Positions 1 to 7,671 are shown, counted from the stretch's first letter. The stretch: DNA of 26,650 bases from JAIRTY01 sp050257395 (GCA_050257395.1 JBLMWU010000042.1:1-26650), one strand, 5' to 3'. The notes: a model not told the origin generated them from the letters alone. Program-made: numbers and translations.

Positions 1-463
1 GTGGCCAGGCCGCCGAGTCGGCGTTTGGCCGCCCGCCATGGACGCGGCGCTGCGTGTAGTGTGAACCGGACGCTTGCGGCGGGGGGCGCGGCGGGGGAGT
101 GGTGTAATGCGCGGGCGGGTCAGGGCTCACGCGCAGGTAAGGACAAGGGGAATATCCTGGGGCGGTCTGGGTGGCACGCTGGGGGCGCCGGACACCCGCG
201 TGAAGGCCGCGCGCGCGAGCGCGCGGGCCGCGCCAGACGGCTAGCGCGTCGTTGCTCATGCTCCGTTTTTCATCGCGGAGTGAGAGCCGGAATGGTGGCT
301 GTGACCTGAAGATGACTACCTTGGGTAATGAAGCGTATGTGGAGAGTAATATATCCAATTTTTGATGACCTAAATGGAGATTCTCGTTGCCGAAAGGGCA
401 CCGGACTCGCTAGTTTCCCCTCCCGTCCAACCTTTTTCACGACGAAACCCGAGGTGACCCCGA
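1..463. other. Gene-poor leader region upstream of mihF
   Basis: I see no convincing gene here. An open frame covers bases 1-309, but its product is Arg/Gly/Ala-rich without a recognisable domain. A short frame ending in TGA at about 61-63 could be the tail of a gene to the left, but it is too short to name. A GC-only, nearly self-complementary stretch at about 205-228 could be a hairpin or terminator for an upstream gene. From about 320 to 440 composition drops sharply: bases 321-400 are 40% GC in an otherwise very GC-rich window, consistent with a promoter region for mihF. Confidence 0.5.
387..416 (+). promoter_or_regulatory. Candidate promoter of mihF
   Basis: A TTGCCG hexamer (387-392) and a TAGTTT hexamer (411-416) are separated by 18 bases, a good match to the actinobacterial housekeeping consensus (TTGnnn, TAnnnT). 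Transcription would start near 423, giving a leader of about 40 bases. A second AT-rich candidate (-10-like TAATAT at 347-352) lies upstream, so two promoters are possible. This is pattern matching only. Confidence 0.4.
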
Positions 464-784
464 GTGGCTCTTCCTCCCCTCACCGACGAACAGCGCGCTG
501 CGGCCTTGGAGAAGGCCGCGCGTGCCCGCAAGGAACGCGCAGAGGTTAAGAATCGCCTCAAGCGTGGCGCTACGACCTTGTCCGACGTCATCAAAGAAGG
601 CACCACCGATGACGTGATCGGCAAGATGAAGGTCTCGGCACTGCTAGAGTCCCTGCCGGGCGTGGGCAAGGTCCGCGCCAAGCAGATCATGGACCGGCTC
701 GGGATCGCGGACTCCCGGCGGGTGCGCGGCCGCGGCGCCAACCAGCGGGCCGCGCTGGAGCAGGAGTTCGGTGCGGATATCTAA
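464..784 (+). CDS. mihF: Mycobacterial-type integration host factor, MihF (106 aa)
   Basis: Small basic nucleoid-associated protein of the actinobacterial IHF family. It binds and bends DNA and compacts the chromosome, and it is unrelated to the HU-like IHF of E. coli. The sequence has the family layout: an N-terminal LPPLTDEQR segment, a long basic helix rich in Ala/Arg/Lys (about residues 10-35), and a helix-two-turn-helix-like half with a LPGVGKVRAKQIMDRLGI motif (about 65-83) ending in an Arg-rich GRGANQR segment. Length matches the family (about 105 aa). The GTG start at 464 is chosen because GAGG at 451-454 sits 9 bases upstream and the N-terminus matches the family. It lies directly before gmk, the usual actinobacterial order. 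Confidence 0.93.
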   Translation: MALPPLTDEQRAAALEKAARARKERAEVKNRLKRGATTLSDVIKEGTTDDVIGKMKVSALLESLPGVGKVRAKQIMDRLGIADSRRVRGRGANQRAALEQEFGADI

Positions 785-828
785 GCTAGCTGACCGGCTG
801 CGCGGACTGCCGGCCCGGGCGCGGGGGC

Positions 829-1470
829 ATGGCCGTCTCGCCCGGCGGTAAGTCACGCGAGGCGGTAGCCGCGGGGGGTGCGGCGCCCAGCGGCGCTAGC
901 GCGCCCGCGGCGCGGCGACATTCACGGCTGACCGTGCTCTCCGGGCCCTCCGGGGTCGGGAAGAGCACGGTCGCCGCTGAGCTTCGCCGCCGCCACCCGG
1001 ACATCTGGATTTCCGTTTCCGTCACAACCCGCAAGCCGCGCCCCGGCGAAGTTGACGGGCGTGAATATCACTTTGTGGATGAGCGAGAGTTTGACCGCCT
1101 CGCGGCCGCCGGCGAGCTCCTGGAGTGGGCCGAGTTCGCCGGCAACAAATACGGCACGCCGCGCGAGCCGGTACGGCGGCGGATCGCGCAGGGATTGCCT
1201 ACACTTCTTGAGATAGACCTCGCCGGCGCCCGCCAGGTGCGCAAGTCCATGGACGACGCCGTGCTGGTGTTCCTCGCGCCGCCCTCCTGGGAGGAGCTCG
1301 TGCGCAGGCTCACCGGCCGCGGCACTGAGTCAGCCGAGGTGATCGAGCGCCGTCTGGCCGTTGCCCGGGAGGAGCTCGCGGCGGCCGCCGAGTTTGACCA
1401 CACGCTGGTGAACACGTCCGTCCAGGAGGTTTGCCGGCAGATGGTAACGTTGATTAACAGCTATCAATGA
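829..1470 (+). CDS. gmk: Guanylate kinase (213 aa)
   Basis: Phosphorylates GMP (and dGMP) to GDP with ATP in cytoplasmic purine nucleotide metabolism. The P-loop GPSGVGKS is at residues 39-46. The GMP-binding part follows, with SVTTRKPRPGEVDGREYHF and then EFDRLAAAGELLEWAEFAGNKYGTP, all typical of Gmk. The C-terminal ERRLAVAREEL segment is the lid/adenine region. An N-terminal extension of about 30 residues rich in Ala/Gly precedes the kinase core, so the true start could be further in. The ATG at 829 has only a weak G-rich stretch before it, and no better start precedes the core. mihF ends 44 bases upstream and rpoZ begins 12 bases downstream, so co-transcription with rpoZ is likely. Confidence 0.95.
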   Translation: MAVSPGGKSREAVAAGGAAPSGASAPAARRHSRLTVLSGPSGVGKSTVAAELRRRHPDIWISVSVTTRKPRPGEVDGREYHFVDEREFDRLAAAGELLEWAEFAGNKYGTPREPVRRRIAQGLPTLLEIDLAGARQVRKSMDDAVLVFLAPPSWEELVRRLTGRGTESAEVIERRLAVAREELAAAAEFDHTLVNTSVQEVCRQMVTLINSYQ

Positions 1471-1482
1471 GGAAGGCGACAC

Positions 1483-1746
1483 GTGCCTGCAACCCCGGCC
1501 GCGGACGGAATCATTAACCCGCCGATCGACGACCTGCTGGAAGTCGTTGACAGCAAGTACCGGCTCGTGATCATGGCGGCCAAGCGCGCTCGCCAGATCA
1601 ACGCCTACTACTCTCAGCTTGGTGAGGGCTTGCTGGAGTACGTCGGCCCGCTCGTCGAGACCCGGGTGCAGGAGAAGCCGCTGTCGATCGCCCTGCGAGA
1701 GACCCGCGAGCGGCTGCTGTCCGTTGAGGCCACCAGCGAGGCGTAA
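1483..1746 (+). CDS. rpoZ: DNA-directed RNA polymerase omega subunit (87 aa)
   Basis: The omega subunit binds the beta-prime subunit and helps assembly and stability of RNA polymerase. The product shows the actinobacterial omega pattern: an IINPPIDDLLEVVDSKYRLVIMAAKRARQIN-type N-terminal half, followed by YYSQLGEGLLEYVGPLVE and a EKPLSIALRE C-terminal segment. Length (87 aa) fits actinobacterial omega. The GTG start at 1483 follows a clear GGAAGG ribosome-binding site at 1471-1476. It lies between gmk and coaBC, the conserved gmk-rpoZ-coaBC-metK order. Identification is secure. Confidence 0.95.
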   Translation: MPATPAADGIINPPIDDLLEVVDSKYRLVIMAAKRARQINAYYSQLGEGLLEYVGPLVETRVQEKPLSIALRETRERLLSVEATSEA

Positions 1747-1767
1747 CCTCGCTTATCGCCCAGCGAC

Positions 1768-2973
1768 ATGGCGCGGGTAATCCTAGGCGTCAGCGCCGGA
1801 ATCGCCGCCTACAAGTCGGCTTCACTGCTGCGACTGCTGCGCGAGGCGGGCCATCGGGTCCGCGTCATCCCTACCGCCGACGCCCTGCGATTCGTGGGCG
1901 AGCCGACGTGGGCGGCCCTTTCCGGTGAGCCCGTGGCCACCGATGTGTGGACCGCCGTGGACGAGGTGGCGCACGTCCGGCTGGGCCAGGCCGCCGACCT
2001 CCTCATCGTCGCGCCGGCGACCGCTGACCTGCTCGCCCGGGCCGCCGCTGGCATGTCCGGCGACTTGCTGACCGCCACCTTGCTGACCGCCCGCTGCCCG
2101 GTCGTGCTCGCGCCGGCCATGCACACCGAGATGTGGGAGCACCCGGCCACCGCCGCGAACGTGGCCTTGCTGCGCCAGCGCGGCGCGATCGTCATCGACC
2201 CGGCCTCTGGCCGGCTGACCGGCGCGGACACCGGGCCGGGGCGGCTGCCCGAGCCGGAGGAGCTGTTCGCGGTCGTCCAGGCGCTGCTGGCGAGGCCCGC
2301 GGCAGCGGGAGCCTCCCTGGCGGGCAGGCACGTGGTGATCTCGGCGGGCGGGACGCGGGAGGAACTGGACCCGGTCCGCTTCCTCGGGAACTGGTCGACC
2401 GGCAAGCAGGGTTACGCGCTCGCTCGCGCGGCGGCACTGCGCGGTGCCCAGGTCACCGTGGTCGCCGCGAACGTGGGGCTGCCCGACCCGGCCGGCGCGC
2501 GAGTGGTGCGCGTGGTCTCGGCGCGGGACATGCACGCCGCGATGCTCGCCGAGGCGGGCATCGCCGACGCGGTGGTCATGACCGCCGCCGTCGCCGACTT
2601 CCGGCCGGTAGCGCGCAGCGACTCCAAGATCAAGAAGGACGGTGGCCAGCCCGATCCCATCGTCTTGGCCGAGAACCCGGACATCCTGCATGACCTGGCC
2701 GGCCGCCGTGCCCGCGCGGGGCAGGAGGCCCAGGTGGTGGTCGGGTTCGCGGCGGAGACCGACCCCGACGCGCAGGCCGCCCGGGCCAAGCTCGCCCGCA
2801 AGGGATGCGACCTGCTGGTCGTCAACCCGGTGGGCAACGGCCGGGGCTTCGGCAGCGCGGACAACGAGGCCGTCGTGTACGGCGCGGACGGGTCACAGAC
2901 GCCGATCCCGCACGGCTCCAAGGAGGCACTCGCCGAGGTCGTCTGGGACCTCGTCGCCGCCCGCCTCAATTGA
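1768..2973 (+). CDS. coaBC: Bifunctional phosphopantothenoylcysteine decarboxylase / phosphopantothenate-cysteine ligase (401 aa)
   Basis: Catalyses two consecutive steps of coenzyme A synthesis: CTP-dependent ligation of cysteine to 4'-phosphopantothenate (CoaB), then FMN-dependent decarboxylation to 4'-phosphopantetheine (CoaC). The N-terminal flavoprotein CoaC domain (about residues 1-180) shows GVSAGIAAYKSA, the VAHVRL segment with the catalytic-type His, the APATAD motif and the APAMHTEMW substrate clamp. The CoaB domain (about 190-400) shows HVVISAGGTREELDPVR, NWSTGKQGYALA, AAVADFRP and the lysine loop SKIKKDGG. Length is normal. The ATG at 1768 has no strong ribosome-binding site. The stop codon lies inside a long palindrome annotated separately. 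Confidence 0.95.
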   Translation: MARVILGVSAGIAAYKSASLLRLLREAGHRVRVIPTADALRFVGEPTWAALSGEPVATDVWTAVDEVAHVRLGQAADLLIVAPATADLLARAAAGMSGDLLTATLLTARCPVVLAPAMHTEMWEHPATAANVALLRQRGAIVIDPASGRLTGADTGPGRLPEPEELFAVVQALLARPAAAGASLAGRHVVISAGGTREELDPVRFLGNWSTGKQGYALARAAALRGAQVTVVAANVGLPDPAGARVVRVVSARDMHAAMLAEAGIADAVVMTAAVADFRPVARSDSKIKKDGGQPDPIVLAENPDILHDLAGRRARAGQEAQVVVGFAAETDPDAQAARAKLARKGCDLLVVNPVGNGRGFGSADNEAVVYGADGSQTPIPHGSKEALAEVVWDLVAARLN

Positions 2974-2982
2974 GGCGGGCGG
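2957..2982 (+). terminator. Perfect palindrome overlapping the coaBC stop codon
   Basis: Bases 2957-2982 form a perfect 26-base palindrome with 13-base arms centred on AATT, and the coaBC TGA (2971-2973) is inside the right arm. Folded RNA would give an 11-bp GC-rich stem with an AAUU loop. No T-tract follows, as is common for GC-rich actinobacterial terminators. It may terminate or attenuate transcription before metK, or protect the coaBC 3' end. Confidence 0.5.
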
Positions 2983-3058
2983 AGGCGTCCGCCACCTGCG
3001 CTATCGTCGTATCCGCCCGCTAACGATCAGCCCACTGAAGCGATGGACGGAGAAGACG

Positions 3059-4252
3059 TTGGCCCGTCGGCTGTTTACCTCGGAGTCTGTGACGGAAGGC
3101 CACCCTGACAAGATGGCCGACCAGATCAGCGACGCCATCCTGGACGCGATGATCAAGGACGACCCCGGCAGCCGGGTCGCTGTCGAGACGCTGATCACCA
3201 CCGGGCAGGTACATGTCGCCGGGGAGGTGACCACCCGGACGTACGTGGACATCCCCGGCATCATCCGGGAGAAGATCCTGCAGATCGGCTACGACTCCTC
3301 GGCCAAGGGCTTCGACGGCGCGTCCTGCGGCGTTTCGGTGTCGATCGGGTCGCAGTCCCCGGACATCGCCCAGGGCGTGAGCCACGCGTTCGAGCACCGG
3401 GCCGGCGAAGGCGCCGACGAGCTCGACCGCCAGGGCGCGGGCGACCAGGGCATGATGTTCGGCTACGCCTGCCGGGAGACCCCCGAGCTCATGCCGCTGC
3501 CGATCATGCTGGCGCACCGGCTGGCCCGGCGGCTGTCGGAGGTCCGCCGCAGCGGCGAGGTGCCCTACCTGCGCCCGGACGGCAAGACCCAGGTGACGAT
3601 CGAGTACGCGGGGAACGACCCGGTGCGGCTGGACACGGTCGTGGTGTCCGCCCAGCACGCCCCGGACATCGATCTCAAGGAGCTGCTCACCCCCGACGTG
3701 CGGGACCTGGTGGTCGCGCCGGTGCTGGCGGGCGCCGGGATCAGCACCGAGGGGTACCGGCTGCTGGTCAACCCCACCGGGCGGTTCGAGATCGGCGGCC
3801 CGATGGGTGACGCCGGCCTGACCGGCCGCAAGATCATCATCGACACCTACGGCGGGATGGCCCGGCACGGCGGGGGCGCGTTCTCCGGCAAGGACCCGTC
3901 CAAGGTGGACCGCAGCGCCGCGTACGCCATGCGGTGGGTGGCCAAGAACGTGGTCGCGGCCGGGCTGGCCGACCGCTGCGAGACCCAGGTCGCGTACGCG
4001 ATCGGCAAGGCCAACCCGGTGGGGCTGTTCGTGGAGTGCTTCGGCACCGAGCAGGTGCCCACCGAGCGGATCCAGGACGCCGTGCTGGAGGTGTTCGACC
4101 TGCGGCCGGCCGCCATCATCTCCGAACTCGACCTGCTGCGGCCGATCTACGCCAAGACCGCCGCCTACGGTCACTTCGGCCGGGAAGAGCCGGACTTCTC
4201 CTGGGAGCGGACGGACCGGGCGGACCGGCTGCGCGCGGTGGCTGGCCTCTGA
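3059..4252 (+). CDS. metK: S-adenosylmethionine synthetase (397 aa)
   Basis: Makes S-adenosylmethionine from methionine and ATP in the cytoplasm. The product begins (M)ARRLFTSESVTEGHPDK, with the catalytic-type His at residue 15. The GAGDQG motif followed by MMFGYA (about residues 125-137) and the GGGAFSGKD loop (about 270-280) are signature MetK elements, and the length is typical. The frame stays open back to 2642, but that portion overlaps coaBC and is not MetK-like. The start is set at TTG 3059 because GGAGAAG (3049-3055) lies just upstream and the protein begins where MetK proteins begin. The ATG at 3043 is out of frame. The gap to coaBC is 85 bases and contains the palindrome described above. 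Confidence 0.95.
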   Translation: MARRLFTSESVTEGHPDKMADQISDAILDAMIKDDPGSRVAVETLITTGQVHVAGEVTTRTYVDIPGIIREKILQIGYDSSAKGFDGASCGVSVSIGSQSPDIAQGVSHAFEHRAGEGADELDRQGAGDQGMMFGYACRETPELMPLPIMLAHRLARRLSEVRRSGEVPYLRPDGKTQVTIEYAGNDPVRLDTVVVSAQHAPDIDLKELLTPDVRDLVVAPVLAGAGISTEGYRLLVNPTGRFEIGGPMGDAGLTGRKIIIDTYGGMARHGGGAFSGKDPSKVDRSAAYAMRWVAKNVVAAGLADRCETQVAYAIGKANPVGLFVECFGTEQVPTERIQDAVLEVFDLRPAAIISELDLLRPIYAKTAAYGHFGREEPDFSWERTDRADRLRAVAGL

Positions 4253-4347
4253 CCGGCCCCGGACGCTGCCCGCTGGACGGCGCCGGAAGCCGCGTTTACG
4301 CTGAATAAGGCGGGTTCGCGCGATCTGGCAGGGCAGGCCGCAAAGAC

Positions 4348-4983
4348 ATGTCGTCCGCGGGATACGAGGCAGGTGAGCCGGAGCCGGGCAGCATCCGGCC
4401 CGGCCCGGTGCTGGCCGTCATCGAGGGCGGCGCCCGCGGCAGCGGCCGGGCCGCGCCCGGTTCCCGCAACCCGCTGGCCACCAGCGCCCTGGCCGCGGGC
4501 GTGGCCGGGATCAGCGTTATCACCATCGTCCCGGCCCTCGTGCTGGGCGCGCTCGGGCTGCGCCGGGCGGCCGGCACCGGGCGCGGGGCGCTGCGGTGCT
4601 GGCTCGGCATCGGCTCGGCCCTGGCCTGGGCGGTCCTGGCGGCCTACCTCGCCCCGCATCTGGCGCGGGCCGCCGACCCGGGCTGCGCCGTCTACAAGGG
4701 GCCGGGGCTGACCGCCTACGACAAGGTCGTCGCGGACTTCAACGCGGCCGGGCCCCGCACCGGGCTGGCCCGCGACCTGGCCGTGAGCGTGACCAGGTTC
4801 CGGGCCGCCGCGGCGGCCAGCGCGGACCCGGCGGCGGCGCGGGCCCTGACCGGGCTCGCCGCCGGCCTGCAGACGGTGACCAGTGACGTGCAGGCCCGCA
4901 TGAGCGTGCCCGCGGCGCAGCTGCACGCGCTGAACCGGGACGCCGCCCGCGCCGACCGGGCCTGCGGCACCATCGGCCTCTGA
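4348..4983 (+). CDS. DUF4190-like two-helix membrane protein with extracytoplasmic C-terminal domain (211 aa)
   Basis: Function unknown. After a hydrophilic N-terminus (about residues 1-40) come two hydrophobic segments (about 44-72 and 84-104). They start with NPLATSALAAGVAGI and have LGALGLRRA between them, resembling the DUF4190 pattern (small residues, then a short basic Arg loop). The C-terminal 100 residues are Ala-rich and helical, with one Cys at each end (about C113 and C207) that could form a disulfide if this part is outside the cell. The ATG at 4348 lacks a strong ribosome-binding site. It stands alone between metK and priA. The DUF4190 resemblance is by eye only. Confidence 0.7.
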   Translation: MSSAGYEAGEPEPGSIRPGPVLAVIEGGARGSGRAAPGSRNPLATSALAAGVAGISVITIVPALVLGALGLRRAAGTGRGALRCWLGIGSALAWAVLAAYLAPHLARAADPGCAVYKGPGLTAYDKVVADFNAAGPRTGLARDLAVSVTRFRAAAAASADPAAARALTGLAAGLQTVTSDVQARMSVPAAQLHALNRDAARADRACGTIGL

Positions 4984-5293
4984 CCAGCCACTGACCGCCC
5001 CCCGGCCGCCCGGCGCCCGCCCCGCCCCGTCTGCGCCCGCCCCGCCGCCTCCTGCGCCCGCCTGTCCTGCCCGGCCGCCGCCCGCCCCGCGGTCGCCCGC
5101 GCCCGCCCGCCCCTCCTGCAGCCGGCCCGCCGGCCGGGCGGCCTGGCCGCCCCGGGCACGTATCACGGACTGCAGCCCTGATGCCGCCGGATTTGGCCTG
5201 GTTTGCGGTCACCAAATCCGTGATACGTGGGCGGCGCGACTGCGAGCGCGGCGCGGGGAGAGGGCGACGGGGGCTTCTGGTAGGACAGGGAGC
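4984..5293. other. 310-base intergenic gap: C-rich tract plus palindromic element
   Basis: No gene seen. The left part (about 5000-5150) is extremely C-rich on the plus strand. Runs at 5096-5098, 5102-5104, 5106-5108 and 5110-5113, with loops of 3, 1 and 1 bases, give a canonical G-quadruplex motif on the minus strand. The right part (5157-5229) is the inverted-repeat element described separately. The priA leader with AGGA at 5282-5285 closes the gap. Confidence 0.55.
5157..5229. repeat. 73-base palindromic intergenic element with two competing stems
   Basis: The ends CACGTATCACGGA (5157-5169) and TCCGTGATACGTG (5217-5229) are perfect 13-base inverted repeats enclosing 47 bases. Inside, CGGATTTGG (5188-5196) and CCAAATCCG (5212-5220) form a second perfect 9-bp stem with a 15-base loop. 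The inner stem shares bases 5217-5220 with the outer right arm, so the two folds are mutually exclusive. It has no transposase. It could be a non-autonomous mobile or dispersed repeat, an operator, or an RNA switch before priA. Confidence 0.6.
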
Positions 5294-7567
5294 GTGGCAG
5301 GGACCAGGCAGCGGCCGGGAGCGGGCGGGCCCGCGGGAGCGGATCAGCCCGCGGTCGGCCGGCCGGAGCCGGGCCGGGCCGCGCGTGGCCAGGCAGCCGC
5401 GCACGTCGGCACCGCCCAGGCTGGCATTGCCCCGGCGGGCGTTGCCCAGGCAGCCGCGCGCGCGGGCACCGCCCAGGCTGGCACTCAGGCGAGCACCAGC
5501 CAGGCGGCTGACAGCAGGCCTGGGCGGCAGCGCCGGGCCGCGCCGGGGCGCCGCCCCCGGCGGCCGGTGCCGGTGGCGCAGCACCTCCCGGTCGCGCGGG
5601 TGGCCGTGGACGTCCCGCTGGCCCACCTGGACCGGCCGTTCGACTACCTGGTGCCGGACAAGCTGGCCGACGCGGCCGTGCCCGGCTGCCGGGTGCGGGT
5701 CCGCTTCGCCGGCCAGCTGGTCAGCGGCTTCCTGCTGGCCCGGCTGGCCGCCAGCGACCACGAAGGGCGGCTCGCCCCGCTGGAACGGGTGGTGTCGCCC
5801 GAGCCGGTGCTCAGCCCGGAGATCGCCGCGCTCGCCCGTGAGGTCGCGGACCGGTACGCCGGCACGCTGGCGGACGTGCTGCGGCTGGCGATCCCGCCGC
5901 GGCACGCGGCCGCCGAAGCGGCCGCCCCCGGCGCCGCCGCGGATGCGCCGCCCGGCGCTGCCGGGCCGGCGGCGCCGCCGCGCCCGCAGCCGCCGTCCCC
6001 GGGCCCGTGGTCCCGGTACCCGGCCGGGGAGGCGTTCCTGCATGCCCTCGCCGCTGGCCGGGCGGCGCGCGCGGTGTGGACCGCCCTGCCCGGCCCGCAC
6101 TGGCCGGAGGAGATCGCCCGCGCCGCCGCGGCCACCGCGGCGGCCGGCCGGGGCACCGTCATCGTCGTGCCCGACGCCCGCGACCTGGGCCTGGTGGACA
6201 CGGCGCTCGGGCAGGCCCTGGGCCCGGGCCGGCACGTATGCCTGGCGGCCGGGCTCGGCCCGGCCGAGCGGTACCGGCGCTGGCTGGCCGTTTCCCGCGG
6301 CACCGTCCAGGTGGCCGCCGGCACCAGGGCCGCCATGTTCGCGCCCGTGCGGTCCCTGGGCCTGGTGGTGCTCTGGGACGACGGTGACGACCTGCACGCC
6401 GAGCCGCGCGCCCCCTACCCGCACGCCCGGGAGGTGCTGGCGCTGCGCGCCCACCGCGCTGGCGCCGCCGCTCTCATCGGCGGGTTCGCCCGCACCGCGG
6501 AGGCGACCAGCCTGGTCACCAGCGGCTGGGCGGCGGCGGTCACCCCCGACCGCCCGCTGCTGCGCGGGCAGGCGCCGCAGGTGCGGGCCGCGGGCGCGGA
6601 CCACGAGCTCGCCCGCGACGAGGCCGCCCGCACGGCCCGGCTGCCCAGCATCGCGCTGCGCGCCGCCCGGGACGGCCTGGCGGACGGGCCGGTGCTCGTG
6701 CAGGTGCCGCGGCGCGGCTACCTCACCGCGGGGGCGTGCGCCCGCTGCCGGGCACCCGCCCGCTGCGCGGCCTGCGGCGGCCCGCTGGCGGTGGAGGCGC
6801 GCGGCGCGGCGGCGCGCTGCCGCTGGTGCGGCGCGGCCGACACGGGCTGGCAGTGCCCGGCCTGCGGCGGCGCCCAGGTCCGGGCGGTGGTCACCGGGGC
6901 CGGGCGGACCGCGGAGGAACTGGGCCACGCCTTCCCCGGCGTCCCCGTCCTGACCTCCGGCGGCGGAACCGTGCTGGCGGCGGTGCCGCGCCGGCCCGCG
7001 CTGGTGGTGGCCACGCCGGGGGCCGAGCCGGCCGCGGCAGGCGGGTACGCGGCGGCGCTGCTGCTCGACGGGTGGGCGCTGCTCGGCCGGCCGAGCCTGC
7101 GCGCTGCCGAGGAGGCGCTGCGGCGCTGGCTCAACGCGGCCGCCCTGGTCCGGCCGGGCCCGGCCGGGGGGATGGTCATCGTGGTGGCCGACGGCGGGCT
7201 GCCCGCGGTGCAGGCGCTGGTCCGCTGGGACCCGGTGACCCACGCCGAGCGCGAACTGGCCGACCGGCAGCAGCTGGGCTTCCCCCCGGCGGTGCGGATG
7301 GCGGCTGTCACCGGGCCCGCCAGCGGCGTGGAGCAGCTGCTGGCGGCCGCCACCCTGCCGCCCGCCGCCGAGCTGCTGGGCCCCGTCTCGCCGGGCGGCG
7401 ACGGTGACGGGGGTGGCGGGGAGGACGTGATCCGCATGCTGATCCGGGTGCCCCGCGGCGCGGGTGCGGACCTGGCCGCCGCGCTGCAGGCCGCCCAGGC
7501 GGTCCGCAGCGCGCGCAAGGACACCGCGACGGCCCGGGTGCAGATGGACCCGGCCGAACTGATCTGA
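5294..7567 (+). CDS. priA: Primosomal protein N' (PriA-like), helicase motifs missing (757 aa)
   Basis: Actinobacterial PriA homologue, by family knowledge linked to replication restart. The 3'-DNA-binding domain begins near residue 100 (VARVAVDVPLAHLDRPFDYLVP). Four CxxC pairs (CARC, CAAC, CRWC, CPAC) between about residues 482 and 525 form the zinc-binding insert. The Walker A lysine motif of true PriA is absent and the DEEH box is replaced by WDDGDD, so unwinding activity is unlikely; this is known for actinobacterial members. The first roughly 95 residues are a low-complexity Ala/Gly/Arg extension with a 19-residue tandem repeat (about 33-51 and 52-70, starting QAAAHVGTAQAG and QAAARAGTAQAG). 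The GTG at 5294 follows AGGA (5282-5285). A later start near residue 93 cannot be excluded. Confidence 0.85.
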   Translation: MAGTRQRPGAGGPAGADQPAVGRPEPGRAARGQAAAHVGTAQAGIAPAGVAQAAARAGTAQAGTQASTSQAADSRPGRQRRAAPGRRPRRPVPVAQHLPVARVAVDVPLAHLDRPFDYLVPDKLADAAVPGCRVRVRFAGQLVSGFLLARLAASDHEGRLAPLERVVSPEPVLSPEIAALAREVADRYAGTLADVLRLAIPPRHAAAEAAAPGAAADAPPGAAGPAAPPRPQPPSPGPWSRYPAGEAFLHALAAGRAARAVWTALPGPHWPEEIARAAAATAAAGRGTVIVVPDARDLGLVDTALGQALGPGRHVCLAAGLGPAERYRRWLAVSRGTVQVAAGTRAAMFAPVRSLGLVVLWDDGDDLHAEPRAPYPHAREVLALRAHRAGAAALIGGFARTAEATSLVTSGWAAAVTPDRPLLRGQAPQVRAAGADHELARDEAARTARLPSIALRAARDGLADGPVLVQVPRRGYLTAGACARCRAPARCAACGGPLAVEARGAAARCRWCGAADTGWQCPACGGAQVRAVVTGAGRTAEELGHAFPGVPVLTSGGGTVLAAVPRRPALVVATPGAEPAAAGGYAAALLLDGWALLGRPSLRAAEEALRRWLNAAALVRPGPAGGMVIVVADGGLPAVQALVRWDPVTHAERELADRQQLGFPPAVRMAAVTGPASGVEQLLAAATLPPAAELLGPVSPGGDGDGGGGEDVIRMLIRVPRGAGADLAAALQAAQAVRSARKDTATARVQMDPAELI
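5389..5502 (+). repeat. 57-bp in-frame tandem duplication at the priA 5' end
   Basis: Two imperfect tandem units of about 57 bases encode 19 residues each. The core GGCACCGCCCAGGCTGGCA is identical at 5408-5426 and 5465-5483, exactly 57 bases apart, and is preceded in both by CAGGCAGCCGCGC. The repeat keeps the reading frame, which suggests slippage expansion of a disordered linker. Confidence 0.7.
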
Positions 7568-7570
7568 CCG

Positions 7571-7599
7571 CCGGCCGGGCGCCGTTGCCGCCCGGCCGG
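7571..7599 (+). terminator. Hairpin after priA
   Basis: Perfect 11-bp GC-only stem CCGGCCGGGCG (7571-7581) / CGCCCGGCCGG (7589-7599) with a 7-base loop, four bases after the priA TGA. It is followed by a mixed stretch rather than a T-run. Position and strength fit a factor-assisted or U-poor intrinsic terminator. Confidence 0.6.
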
Positions 7600-7671
7600 A
7601 TTGGCCCCTTCCGGGCGGTCCGGCCGCCGGGCGGCGCGCTCGGCGCGGCTCGCAGTGGTCGCCGGAGGCCG

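Noticed and set aside
1..309. Possible 102-codon gene at the left edge
   Set aside because: Composition is low complexity, no domain is seen and the start could be cut by the window; not enough to call.
3000..3058. SAM riboswitch before metK
   Set aside because: The 85-base gap lacks any SAM aptamer core and is short; only the coaBC palindrome and a ribosome-binding site are seen.
5157..5229. Insertion sequence end or transposon
   Set aside because: There is no transposase and the element is only 73 bases; kept as a palindromic repeat of unknown origin.
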